Shown here: positions 33,460-42,048 of the stretch, piece by piece
Layout: the number at the start of each line of letters is the position of its first letter
Numbering within the stretch: the stretch's first letter is position 1
Source of the DNA: Blautia sp.
GTDB lineage: Bacteria; Bacillota; Clostridia; Lachnospirales; Lachnospiraceae
Assembly: GCA_017515325.1 (NCBI GenBank)
Contig: JAFWGA010000045.1
Location: 1 to 51,779, forward strand
Length of the DNA stretch: 51,779 nt
Direction of reading: 5' to 3'
Position numbers and translations under genes: made by a program
Notes under the pieces: generated by a model
Database searches by the model: none
Told to the model about the DNA's origin: nothing
What the model saw: the letters and a program-made list of their open reading frames with translations, nothing else

Positions 33460-34077
33460 ATGAATTTTGATGCCAAAATGATAATCGAGATGGTAGGTTA
33501 TGCCGGCTCCCTGCTGGTGGTTGTTTCCATGCTTATGACATCGGTGAAGCGACTGCGCATTGTCAACAGCATTGGCAGCGTGATCTTTATGATCTATGCG
33601 TTGATCATCAAGTCCTATCCTACCGCACTGATGAATTTTTGCCTGGTTTCCATCAACGTTTACCAGTTGATACAGCTGTCAAAAACAGAACGTCATTTCC
33701 AGATGGTAGAAGCACCCACAGGAGAAAACAGCATCCAGTTCTTCTTTGATTACTATGCGGAAGATATCAGAAAATTTTTCCCCAGGGCCAACAAGGAGAC
33801 GGTAAAAGCCTGCAATACGGCCTACCTCGTCCTGTGCGATGCTGCACCCGCCGGCTTGCTGATCGGCAATAAAGCCCCGGACGGTACCCTGGATATCTGT
33901 CTGGATTACTCCACTCTTGTATATCGGGACTGCTCCGTCGGAACCTATCTCTACAGCCAGCTTCCCCAATATGGGATCCACAGGTTAACCTTCTCCGGGG
34001 AATCTGTCGATCACAAGGAATACCTCGACAAGATGGGCTTCACTCAGAATAACGGCGTATACGTCAAAGAGGTCTGA
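33460..34077 (+). CDS. YgjV-like membrane protein with C-terminal acyltransferase-like domain
   Basis: A 205-residue protein. Residues 1-72 contain three hydrophobic segments with basic linkers (MIIEMVGYAGSLLVVVSMLMTSVKRLRIVNSIGSVIFMIYALIIKSYPTALMNF in outline), as in YgjV/SemiSWEET-like half-transporters. Residues 85-205 look like a GNAT acetyltransferase-type fold, ending KEYLDKMGFTQNNGVYVKEV. The fusion is odd but the join is in frame with no disruption. GGAGG precedes the start. It is followed by a MITE-like element and a strong terminator. Confidence 0.7.
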   Translation: MNFDAKMIIEMVGYAGSLLVVVSMLMTSVKRLRIVNSIGSVIFMIYALIIKSYPTALMNFCLVSINVYQLIQLSKTERHFQMVEAPTGENSIQFFFDYYAEDIRKFFPRANKETVKACNTAYLVLCDAAPAGLLIGNKAPDGTLDICLDYSTLVYRDCSVGTYLYSQLPQYGIHRLTFSGESVDHKEYLDKMGFTQNNGVYVKEV

Positions 34078-34149
34078 CAAGCTGCTGCGTCGCATCCTGT
34101 CATTGCAGGGGCAGCTCCCGGCATGATCGTGCGAGACCCATGTGACTAA

Positions 34150-34303
34150 GGCACTGTAATTAAATAACTTAGCCATATGACGCAGTATTCGTAAGCATAT
34201 GCAAGGCGGAGGAAGGCGGCGATGCGGGCATCGCCAACTGACGACAACGCGGCAGATGATTGCGAAGACAAGTCAGAGGGCGGAGGAATTTAATTACAGG
34301 GCC
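34150..34303 (+). mobile_element. MITE-like element with 16-bp terminal inverted repeats
   Basis: Ends GGCACTGTAATTAAAT (34150-34165) and ATTTAATTACAGGGCC (34288-34303) are inverted repeats with one mismatch, flanked on both sides by TAA (possible 3-bp target duplication). The body is non-coding and contains the perfect hairpin GGCGATG/CATCGCC with loop CGGG, and CTGAC/GTCAG arms. Partial copies at 27372-27446 and 51640-51732. A short open frame on the minus strand (MAKLFNYSAL) is only the terminal repeat read backwards. Confidence 0.85.
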
Positions 34304-34357
34304 TAAAGACGGATAGCTGAAATGGAGCTCGTGACGGAACAGTGGCGAAGCATGTAA

Positions 34358-34416
34358 CCAGGCTGTTTTCCGGTTTTCCCATAGCTGGGAGCTGACCGGA
34401 AAACAGCCTGGTTTTT
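34358..34416 (+). terminator. Strong intrinsic terminator
   Basis: CCAGGCTGTTTTCCGGT (34358-34374) and ACCGGAAAACAGCCTGG (34395-34411) form a perfect 17-bp stem, with a small inner CCCA/TGGG stem, followed by TTTTTC. It closes the YgjV-like transcript and separates it from the convergent LRR gene. Confidence 0.88.
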
Positions 34417-34430
34417 CTTGGCCGTGTGGC

Positions 34431-35207
34431 TTAAAGATCAAATGCCGGCCGGCTCTTTTTATTCCGTCGATGATGGAAATCCATCAGAAACCCTATACAG
34501 GCGGTATCCTGCTGCCTGTGAAATAAATCCAGGGCCTTGTCAAAATGCTCCGACAGATACGACTCATAAACAAGCCTGTACTCCTCAGTCAGAGAATAGG
34601 GATATCTGAGCCGCCCGGTCACAAGACGGAGAAGAAAGCTTTCCTTTTCCTGGCCAATGGCGTAGGGAAAGCGCTTATCATATTCCGGGAACTGCAGTTT
34701 ACGATGAATAAAGCAATTTCTGTAGAAAAGTCCGCTCCCATGCGTATGATGTTCTATAATACGTGCCGGGGTATTCTCCACGCCCTCTTCATAGTATTCA
34801 GGAAACATCAGGAGGGCTGTCATGCCATGGCATCGATAGACAAGGGTAAGCTCTTCGGAAACCTCCATCAGAACCTCTCTTAAGGCTGAGGTTTCATCCT
34901 CTCCCAGGTCGACATTCAGCTGCCTGATCCTGTGGCAGCCGGTAAAGGCGCCAGCCCCGAAATCGGTCAGGCCGCCATAAAAGGACAGCTCACACAGGGA
35001 ATGGCATTGGTACAGGGCGTAACGCCCCAATCTCCGCAGAGATTCCGGGAGAGAAAGATGAGTGATGGCTGTCTGGGAAAAGGCATAGTCTCCGATCCCG
35101 GTGACGGCATGACCCTCGATATGGCCAGGCACCTCCACCCTGGCTTCGTCTCCGGTGTATTTTGTGATAAGAATTTCGGAAGAATCCATTACGATATATT
35201 CAAACAT
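34431..35207 (-). CDS. Leucine-rich-repeat (BspA-type) cytoplasmic protein
   Basis: A 258-residue protein without signal peptide. Residues 15-115 contain BspA-type LRR units (VTGIGDYAFSQTAITHLSLPESLRRLGRYALYQCHSLCELSFYGG, then DFGAGAFTGCHRIRQLNV). The remainder is mixed and ends in a basic tail (HHRRNKKSR). Function unknown. It is divergent from the VWA/MoxR pair with 160 bp between, and the gene trio could be one system (inference). Confidence 0.7.
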   Translation of the reverse strand: MFEYIVMDSSEILITKYTGDEARVEVPGHIEGHAVTGIGDYAFSQTAITHLSLPESLRRLGRYALYQCHSLCELSFYGGLTDFGAGAFTGCHRIRQLNVDLGEDETSALREVLMEVSEELTLVYRCHGMTALLMFPEYYEEGVENTPARIIEHHTHGSGLFYRNCFIHRKLQFPEYDKRFPYAIGQEKESFLLRLVTGRLRYPYSLTEEYRLVYESYLSEHFDKALDLFHRQQDTACIGFLMDFHHRRNKKSRPAFDL

Positions 35208-35241
35208 GATTTAGAACCCTTGTCAGTAGTTTTCTGGTCAG

Positions 35242-35282
35242 CAGCTCGCACTTGCTGCGAGCTGGGCATGAGACAGTATGGA
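35242..35282. repeat. Dispersed 36-bp repeat, copy 2, with hairpin
   Basis: CAGCTCGCA (35242-35250) and TGCGAGCTG (35256-35264) form a perfect 9-bp stem with loop CTTGC; 35247-35282 resembles 2955-2990 (about 31 of 36). Confidence 0.6.
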
Positions 35283-35299
35283 TACCCGAGCATAAGCAT

Positions 35300-35328
35300 T
35301 TGACGGTTGAACAGGAAGCTGATATAGT
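35300..35328 (+). promoter_or_regulatory. Sigma-A promoter of the VWA/MoxR pair
   Basis: TTGACG (35300-35305), 17 bases and TATAGT (35323-35328), 40 bp before the start codon of the VWA gene. Confidence 0.75.
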
Positions 35329-35367
35329 AAAGAAAAAATTCTGCTTCCAGGATTATAGAGGAAATCA

Positions 35368-36747
35368 ATGAAAAACGCAATCTATAAGGAAAAACAGAAG
35401 GAGCTGCTGCTGGAGGATCTGGCTAAGGAGGTGCTGGCTAACGCCAGGAATGAACTCTACCTGAATCTTCGCTTTATGGATGCGGCTCTTAACAGCCTCA
35501 GGTTTTCATCGGATGGCGGCATTTGCCTCCTGGGCACAGACGGGCTTCTCCTGGCCTATCGGACACAGGATATTCTGGATCTTTTCAAGGCTGACCGTCG
35601 CTTCTTAAACAGAGCCTATCTGCACACTCTGATGCATTGTCTCTTTCATCATCTCTACAGTTTTCCGGAGAGAAACAGGCGAGACCAGGAATCAGACCGG
35701 AAGCGGAGGCTCTGGGATCTGGCCTGTGATATCACGGCGGAATATCTGGTGGATGGACTTTATCTGCCCTGTCTTCACCATAGCAAATCGGCTTTGCGCC
35801 AACAGACATACCAGCGTCTGAAAAAAGACCTGAAGGCGGTCACCGCCCAAGGGGTCTATTCTCTGCTCCTTCACCCGGAAAAGGAAGGCTTCTACACCGA
35901 AAATGCAGAGGGTCTTTTCAAGGACTTTATCGTGGACGACCACTCCCTTTGGGATAAGCCTTTGTCCCCCAGGGCAGAGGAACAGCAGAAGAAATGGGAC
36001 GAGATCCGTGAGAAAATGCAGACCGAACTGGAGACCTTTGCCAAGGAGGCTTCAGCAGATACCCAGTGTCTGCATGAGATGCTGGCCATCGCTAACCGCA
36101 GGCGCTATGATTATCGGAAATTTCTGAGACGGTTTTCTGTTTTGCGGGAAGAGACGGTGGTAGATCCGGATTCCTTTGACTATATTTTTTATCATTACGG
36201 AATGGAGCTTTATGGGAACATGCCCTTGATCGAGCCTTTGGAAACAAAGGAAGTTCACAGGATTGAGGATTTTGTCATTGTTCTGGACACTTCCATGTCC
36301 TGCTCCGGCAAGCTGATCCGGTGCTTTCTGGAGGAGACACTGAGTATTCTCCTGCAGGAGGATACCTATGGCAGACAGGTCCGGATCCGCCTGATCCAGT
36401 GCGACGACAGGGTGCAAAAGGATACCTTGATCACCAGGCTGGAGGAATTGGAAACCTATATGGAAAGCTTTGAGATTGTGGGATTGGGCGGGACAGATTT
36501 CAGACCGGCCTTTGCCTATGTCGACCGGCTGCAGGCGGAGGGAAGCTTTCACCGACTGAAGGGGCTGCTATATTTTACGGACGGTTATGGCATCTTTCCT
36601 GTCAGACGACCCAATTATGATACCGCCTTTATCTTCATGAAGGGCGATTACCGGGATGTGGATGTTCCACCCTGGGCGATGAAGGTGATCCTGTCGCCGG
36701 AGGAGCTTGAAGAGAGGCAGCCTGCCAGACTGGAACGCTCATTCTAA
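35368..36747 (+). CDS. VWA-like protein with DUF2201-type metallopeptidase-like N-terminus
   Basis: A 459-residue cytoplasmic protein. The N-terminal region has HTLMHCLFHH at residues 86-95, aligned with the HExxH zinc motif of the DUF2201_N family but with Thr in place of the catalytic Glu. A Lys/Glu-rich linker follows (about 205-235), then a VWA-like domain with the MIDAS residues D307-x-S-x-S (DTSMS), GGTDFRP and YFTDGYG. Such proteins usually work with a MoxR AAA ATPase, which is encoded 15 bp downstream. GAGGAAAT precedes the start. Confidence 0.85.
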   Translation: MKNAIYKEKQKELLLEDLAKEVLANARNELYLNLRFMDAALNSLRFSSDGGICLLGTDGLLLAYRTQDILDLFKADRRFLNRAYLHTLMHCLFHHLYSFPERNRRDQESDRKRRLWDLACDITAEYLVDGLYLPCLHHSKSALRQQTYQRLKKDLKAVTAQGVYSLLLHPEKEGFYTENAEGLFKDFIVDDHSLWDKPLSPRAEEQQKKWDEIREKMQTELETFAKEASADTQCLHEMLAIANRRRYDYRKFLRRFSVLREETVVDPDSFDYIFYHYGMELYGNMPLIEPLETKEVHRIEDFVIVLDTSMSCSGKLIRCFLEETLSILLQEDTYGRQVRIRLIQCDDRVQKDTLITRLEELETYMESFEIVGLGGTDFRPAFAYVDRLQAEGSFHRLKGLLYFTDGYGIFPVRRPNYDTAFIFMKGDYRDVDVPPWAMKVILSPEELEERQPARLERSF

Positions 36748-36762
36748 AAGGAGAAAAGATCT

Positions 36763-38298
36763 ATGAATATAAAAAGAGCCAAGGAAGAAATCATAGACGC
36801 CATAGAAGCTTACCTTTTGAAGGATGAATATGGAGATTATGTCATTCCGGTCATCCACCAAAGACCGATCCTGCTCTTAGGGGCTCCCGGCATCGGCAAA
36901 ACGCAGATCATGGAGCAAATCGCCAGACAATGCAATATCGCCTTAGTGGCTTATACGATCACCCACCATACCCGTCAGAGCGCCATCGGTCTTCCTTTTG
37001 TGGCGAAGGAGACCTTCCAGCAGAAATCCTATACCATAACGGAATATACCATGAGCGAGATTGTGGCCTCTCTTTACAGCAAGATGGAAAAGACAGGGCT
37101 TATGGAAGGAATTCTCTTTATCGATGAGATCAATTGCGTTTCAGAGACCCTTGCGCCGGCCATGCTGCAGTTCCTTCAGTATAAGTCCTTTGGCAATCAC
37201 CAGATCCCCCCCGGCTGGATCATCGTCGCGGCAGGAAATCCTCCGGAATACAACAGGTCCGTCAGGGAGTTTGACCTGGTGACCATGGACAGGGTCAAAA
37301 AAATCGAGGTGGAGCCGGACTTCGATGTCTGGAAGGAGTATGCCATTGATGCCGCGGTACATCCGGCCATCCTGGCTTACCTCAATACGAAACCCCTGAA
37401 CTTCTATCAGATGGAAACGACAGTGGACGGAAAGTTTTTTGCCACTCCCCGAGGCTGGGAGGATCTTTCCCGGATGCTGTGTGTATATGAGAAATTATCG
37501 AAGAAAATGGATCAGGAGGTGGTGGTTCAGTACATCCAGTATCCCCAGATCGCCAAAGACTTTGCCAATTATCTGGAGCTCTATGAAAAATATGAAGCGG
37601 ACTATCAGATTGACGAGGTATTTCAGGGAAACATACCGGATATTCTGATCCAAAAGACAGCGCATGCCTCCTTCGACGAGAAGCTCAGCCTGATCGGCCT
37701 GCTGCTGGCCAGATGCTCCAATGGATTCCGGGATTACTGTGGTCAGGAGGATTATCTGTCCATGCTTCATGGCACCGTGTTACGGGCAAAGGAGCTCTTG
37801 TACTCAGAACAGGATATGTTCGGGCTTACCCTGATGGTAGATGTGCTGCAGGCACTTGTCCGGGAGCGGGAGGACAGGATGAAATCAGAGCTGCTGACCC
37901 AGGAGGAAAAAAGAACCAGGCTGAAGGTGGAGGATTTCTGGGAGAAGGCGATCATAAGGCTGCGGTTGGAAGCCGGCCGTACAGGGGAGGAGCAGGATAA
38001 AAGCAGCCATGACCAGATCTATGAGCTTCTGAAGAAACGGTTTGCCGTGGAAAAGGAAGGATATGACGCGGCCTGGGCCAGGGCGGGAGAAAACCTGGAG
38101 CACGCCTTCGATTTTCTGGAGGCCGCCTTTGGGACAGGGCAGGAGCTGGTCATCTTCCTGACCGAGCTGAATCGGAACCGACAGAGCCTTAGGTTCCTGG
38201 AAAGCTATGACTGTGAACGCTACTATTGGTATAACAAGGAGCTGCTCTATGAGGACCGCAGCCGGGCTCTTCTGAGAAAGCTGGAGGAACTGTCCTGA
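36763..38298 (+). CDS. MoxR-type AAA ATPase
   Basis: A 511-residue protein. Walker A GAPGIGKT at 40-47, Walker B FIDEINCV near 125, sensor 1 in IIVAAGNPPEYN near 160 and the arginine-finger region VTMDRVKKIEV near 180 define the MoxR/RavA family. Residues 280-511 are a long helical C-terminal extension with no recognised domain. It lies 15 bp after the VWA gene, preceded by AAAGGAG; the pair probably forms a chaperone or metal-insertion machine (inference from the MoxR-VWA rule). Confidence 0.9.
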   Translation: MNIKRAKEEIIDAIEAYLLKDEYGDYVIPVIHQRPILLLGAPGIGKTQIMEQIARQCNIALVAYTITHHTRQSAIGLPFVAKETFQQKSYTITEYTMSEIVASLYSKMEKTGLMEGILFIDEINCVSETLAPAMLQFLQYKSFGNHQIPPGWIIVAAGNPPEYNRSVREFDLVTMDRVKKIEVEPDFDVWKEYAIDAAVHPAILAYLNTKPLNFYQMETTVDGKFFATPRGWEDLSRMLCVYEKLSKKMDQEVVVQYIQYPQIAKDFANYLELYEKYEADYQIDEVFQGNIPDILIQKTAHASFDEKLSLIGLLLARCSNGFRDYCGQEDYLSMLHGTVLRAKELLYSEQDMFGLTLMVDVLQALVREREDRMKSELLTQEEKRTRLKVEDFWEKAIIRLRLEAGRTGEEQDKSSHDQIYELLKKRFAVEKEGYDAAWARAGENLEHAFDFLEAAFGTGQELVIFLTELNRNRQSLRFLESYDCERYYWYNKELLYEDRSRALLRKLEELS

Positions 38299-38314
38299 GA
38301 ATCTGTCACTGCTG

Positions 38315-38377
38315 CGTCCTGTATTCCTTCTCAGTTGTCTTTCTTCAGGATTTTAGGATCCGAAGGAATACAGGACG
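38315..38377. other. Long perfect inverted repeat after the MoxR gene
   Basis: CGTCCTGTATTCCTTC (38315-38330) and its exact complement (38362-38377) enclose a 31-base loop. It is followed by GAAAAATCTGAATCTTTTC, not a clean U-tract. It may end the VWA/MoxR transcript or be part of an intergenic repeat. Confidence 0.6.
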
Positions 38378-38536
38378 GAAAAATCTGAATCTTTTCTATC
38401 CCTTTGCCTGGATTTATGATACTATGGTTATATGTCCTTGATGGGCACTCTGAAAGCTTTTGACAGAAAGTCTTTCCCTGACGAAAAGGATATTCGGCAG
38501 AGGAAAGCAGCAGACATATATAGAATAGGAGACAGG

Positions 38537-41194
38537 ATGAAGAAAACAGATTTTAATCAGGGGTGGGAGTACCGTTGCCTGACAAAACGGGAGGTTTTCC
38601 GGCCGGTATCTCTTCCCCATGACGCCATGATCTCAGAGCCCAGAACGCAGGAAAGTGCCGGAGGGAATAACATTGGCTGGTATGCAGCCTTTGACTATGA
38701 GTACAGAAAACGCTGGTTTGTTCCCGCAAGCGATAAGGGGAAGAGCCTGATCCTGGAATTTGAAGGGATTTACCGGAATGCAGAGGTATTTGTCAACGGA
38801 AAAAAGGCCGCTTTCCGCCCCTATGGCTATACGAATTTTTATCTGGAGCTTACCGACTTTCTGGAATACGGTGACAGAAATGAGATCCGTATTACGGTGA
38901 AAAATTCCGACCAGCCCAACAGCCGTTGGTATTCCGGAACCGGCATATACCGACCGGTCTGGCTGTATGAAGGGAAGGGTCCCCATATTCCGGTAAACGG
39001 ACTTAGGATCCGAACGCTGGAATATGAACACCGCAGGGTTATGGTCAGCGTAAAGACCTCGGAGCCGGCCGGCGTAGCCGTTGAGATCTTTCCCTTATCC
39101 GCAGGAGAAAAGCCTGCGGCAGGGCCTTGCATCCTGAAGATTGATGCCATGGCTAACCAGGGAGAGGCTCATTTTTCCCTGGAGATTCCGCGAGGGAGAC
39201 TTTGGAGCTGTGACAGACCCCATCTCTATCTTTGCCGAGCCACCTGTGGGGAAGACGTGGCGGAGGAGGTTTTCGGGATCCGTTCTCTGTCCTGGGAGGC
39301 GGGGAAGGGATTGCTCCTCAATGGTTCCCGGGTGATCCTCAGGGGAGCCTGTATCCATCATGACAACGGTTTGCTGGGAGCCTGTGCTTTTCCTGAGGCG
39401 GAGGAGAGGAAGATACGCCTTCTGAGGGAAAACGGCTACAATGCCATCCGCTCTGCCCACAATCCCTGCTCAAAGGCTTTGCTCGATGCCTGTGACCGCC
39501 TGGGAATGCTGGTTCTGGATGAGTATACCGATACCTGGTTTATCCATAAGACCAGGTATGACTATGCAGATTATGTCAAAGAATGGTGGCGGCAGGATCT
39601 GAAGGATATGGTGGAAAAGGATTGGAATCACCCCAGCGTGATCCTTTATTCCATTGGAAACGAGGTCTCAGAGACGGCCAGGGAAGAGGGAATTGAACTG
39701 ACCGCCCAGATGACGGACTATCTGCATTCCCTGGACAATACCCGGCCGGTTACCTGCGGCATCAACATTTTCTTCAATGTGCTGAATTCCGCTGGTGTCA
39801 GTGTGTTTGAAGAGGAAAAGGCAGTCAAGGCGGCTGAGGCGGCAGAACGCAAGGAAGCCAGGACAGTGGTGAGGCAAGAGCGCAGGGAAAGGATGCAGGG
39901 CATTGTTGCGAAGATCAATGAAAAGAGAGCCCAGAGAAATCTCTCCGGGGAAGGAGAGATAAAGGAGAAAGCATCAGAGCAGCAGGTTGGCTCACAGAAG
40001 ACAGAGCAGAGTCAGGAAGCCTTCTCAGGCAGCAATTCCGACACCGGCTCGGACTACTTCTACGAGCAGTATGCTGGCAACTGGCCCTTTGGCCGTTCCG
40101 CCAGGGATGGCGCTGACAGTCAGGGCCGGAGAAGGCAGGGGCGCATGTCGGACCGTCTGGGAGACCGGGTGATGAAATTCGGCGCATCCCTCAGATCGGG
40201 TGACAGAAAGACCAGAGATGCCTTTGCCAGCCTGGACATAGCCGGCTATAACTATGGGATCCGCCGCTATGAGCATGACATGAAAAAGTATCCTGATCGT
40301 CTTATCCTGGGAACTGAGAGCTTCTGCAAGGATGCCTACGTTTTCTGGGAAATGGCAAAGACACACCCCAGTCTGATCGGAGATTTTGCCTGGACAGGGA
40401 TGGACTATATCGGAGAGACAGGCGAGGGAGCAGCGGAATTTGCGGATTATTATCTGCCTCAGCCTGAGACCAGGATGACAGGAGGATATGGCAGCCTGAA
40501 CCTTCTGGGCAGGCCAAAGGCGGAGGCTGCCTATACCAGGGTAGCGTTTGAACAGGAAAAGGGTCCCTTCATCTTTGTTTCTCCCGTCTACGAGAAGGAG
40601 AAGGTTACCCTGAATGGCTGGCAGATGTCGAAAGCCCTGGAAAGCTGGGCCTGGCGGGGGTATACCGGAGAACGGGTCACCGTGGATGTCTATGCCAGGG
40701 CGGCCGAGGTGGAGCTTCAGATCAACGGCAGGGCCTGCGGCAGGAAGAAACTCAGGGACAGCTGCCTGGCCCGCTTCCATGGAAGCTACGAGGAAGGTGA
40801 GGTCACGGCTGTCATTTATGACGAGAAGGGGGAGGAGATCGGCAGAAAAACGCTGGTTTCCGACAAAGAGGATGCCGTACTGCGGCTGATACCGGAGACG
40901 GAAACCGTCAGGAAAAACGGCCTGGTCTTTGTGAACTTACGGTACACAGACTGGGAAGGAACCTGGAAGCCCATGGAACACCATCGACTGAAGGCGTGTG
41001 TGGAAAACGGGAAACTTCTGGGCTTCGGGAGTGCCTGTCCCTATGTCAGAGGAAATTACACAGATGAAGTGGCAGATACCTATTTTGGCGAAGCGATGGC
41101 TGTTATCCGGGCAAACGGCCTGGGAGATGTGGAACTGACCATTTCCGATATTGAAACTGACGAGAAAACAAAGGTTGTGGTTCCCTTGGCGTAA
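38537..41194 (+). CDS. GH2 beta-galactosidase/beta-glucuronidase-like enzyme with large charged insert
   Basis: Encodes 885 residues from the ATG at 38537 with ATAGGAG upstream; the frame is open further upstream but without a site. No signal peptide. GH2 layout: sugar-binding domain (SLPHDAMISEPRTQESAGGNNIGWYA...), Ig-like domain, TIM barrel with acid/base E376 in GNEVSE and nucleophile E594 in GTESF, then C-terminal Ig domains. The two catalytic Glu are 218 residues apart, against 76 in E. coli LacZ. The extra sequence, about residues 423-563, is Lys/Glu/Arg/Gln/Ser-rich and looks coiled or disordered. Substrate uncertain: galactose or another beta-linked sugar. Confidence 0.9.
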   Translation: MKKTDFNQGWEYRCLTKREVFRPVSLPHDAMISEPRTQESAGGNNIGWYAAFDYEYRKRWFVPASDKGKSLILEFEGIYRNAEVFVNGKKAAFRPYGYTNFYLELTDFLEYGDRNEIRITVKNSDQPNSRWYSGTGIYRPVWLYEGKGPHIPVNGLRIRTLEYEHRRVMVSVKTSEPAGVAVEIFPLSAGEKPAAGPCILKIDAMANQGEAHFSLEIPRGRLWSCDRPHLYLCRATCGEDVAEEVFGIRSLSWEAGKGLLLNGSRVILRGACIHHDNGLLGACAFPEAEERKIRLLRENGYNAIRSAHNPCSKALLDACDRLGMLVLDEYTDTWFIHKTRYDYADYVKEWWRQDLKDMVEKDWNHPSVILYSIGNEVSETAREEGIELTAQMTDYLHSLDNTRPVTCGINIFFNVLNSAGVSVFEEEKAVKAAEAAERKEARTVVRQERRERMQGIVAKINEKRAQRNLSGEGEIKEKASEQQVGSQKTEQSQEAFSGSNSDTGSDYFYEQYAGNWPFGRSARDGADSQGRRRQGRMSDRLGDRVMKFGASLRSGDRKTRDAFASLDIAGYNYGIRRYEHDMKKYPDRLILGTESFCKDAYVFWEMAKTHPSLIGDFAWTGMDYIGETGEGAAEFADYYLPQPETRMTGGYGSLNLLGRPKAEAAYTRVAFEQEKGPFIFVSPVYEKEKVTLNGWQMSKALESWAWRGYTGERVTVDVYARAAEVELQINGRACGRKKLRDSCLARFHGSYEEGEVTAVIYDEKGEEIGRKTLVSDKEDAVLRLIPETETVRKNGLVFVNLRYTDWEGTWKPMEHHRLKACVENGKLLGFGSACPYVRGNYTDEVADTYFGEAMAVIRANGLGDVELTISDIETDEKTKVVVPLA

Positions 41195-41222
41195 CGACGA
41201 AGCACAAGTGCTGAGTAGTTAC
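41190..41222. repeat. Intergenic hairpin of the GTAAC...GTTAC type
   Basis: GTAAC and GTTAC enclose AGCAC/GTGCT; it overlaps the GH2 stop codon. The 3' part (GCTGAGTAGTTAC) resembles 22364-22376. A second short stem, CCCCT/AGGGG, follows at about 41222-41240. Confidence 0.5.
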
Positions 41223-41303
41223 CCCTTGGCTATGAGGGGGTAGACTGACTGGTAACTGTTTGCTCATGTCTAAGGCAAATACAGATAAAGGGAGGTTGAA
41301 TCA

Positions 41304-42008
41304 ATGATGAAAAAACCAGCTTTGCTTGGACTGGCAGCGGCCGTTTTCATAGCCGCGGGTCCGGTTCATGCTATGACATTTATCTCCTATGACGGAGTAT
41401 TATCCATTCAGGCACCCTCTGATAGATGGAAGGTTATCTCAGATCCTCTTTACTGGTTTGCTATGTCGGACGGTGCCAACGTGATCACCATCAATCACCT
41501 GCGGAACGGGGAGACGCTCTCTGATCCGGACGTTGCCGGTCCTAGCTATGCAGCGGTCTGCCAGATCTATGCCTCCACGCCAAACGAGGTATTTGTGGTG
41601 AGAGGAGCTGCCCTGAAGGAAGAGGGTCTCGAAGAAATTATGAAGGCATTGGGGACAGTCAAGGTATTGAAGTACGATACCCTTTCGGCTGTGAAGGAGA
41701 TCCAGAGTAGCGATGCCGTATACAGCATGAGAGCCATGTCCATCCAATGCCATGTGAAGGCGGATCTTCTGAATGTCAGATCGGGTTGTTCCCTGGATGA
41801 CGCTATCATTGGATCCCTTAGTATGGGGGATATCGTAAATATTATCAGCTATGTGACCAAGGACGGATCCGATTACGGCTGGTGCCAGATCGATTATGGC
41901 GGTACCGTTGGCTATGTTGGCTCTGAGTTCCTTGAAGTGGACTCCGCTTCCGGCAATGCGGTGGAGGATTATTCCTACACCTGGAAGCAGGAAGGGGTTC
42001 CGGATTGA
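41304..42008 (+). CDS. Secreted protein with C-terminal SH3b domain
   Basis: A 234-residue exported protein: signal peptide (about 1-24, AGPVHA-M), an unknown beta-rich domain (25-145), and a bacterial SH3 domain at about 152-213 (ADLLNVRSG, GSLSMGDIVNI, GWCQIDYGGTVGYVGSEFLEV). SH3b modules usually bind peptidoglycan peptides or partner proteins. GGGAGG precedes the start. First of three consecutive secreted-protein genes (41 bp to the next). Confidence 0.8.
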   Translation: MMKKPALLGLAAAVFIAAGPVHAMTFISYDGVLSIQAPSDRWKVISDPLYWFAMSDGANVITINHLRNGETLSDPDVAGPSYAAVCQIYASTPNEVFVVRGAALKEEGLEEIMKALGTVKVLKYDTLSAVKEIQSSDAVYSMRAMSIQCHVKADLLNVRSGCSLDDAIIGSLSMGDIVNIISYVTKDGSDYGWCQIDYGGTVGYVGSEFLEVDSASGNAVEDYSYTWKQEGVPD

Positions 42009-42048
42009 TGATCTATACAAATCAGGAAAGGAAAGAAGTTTAAAAGAT

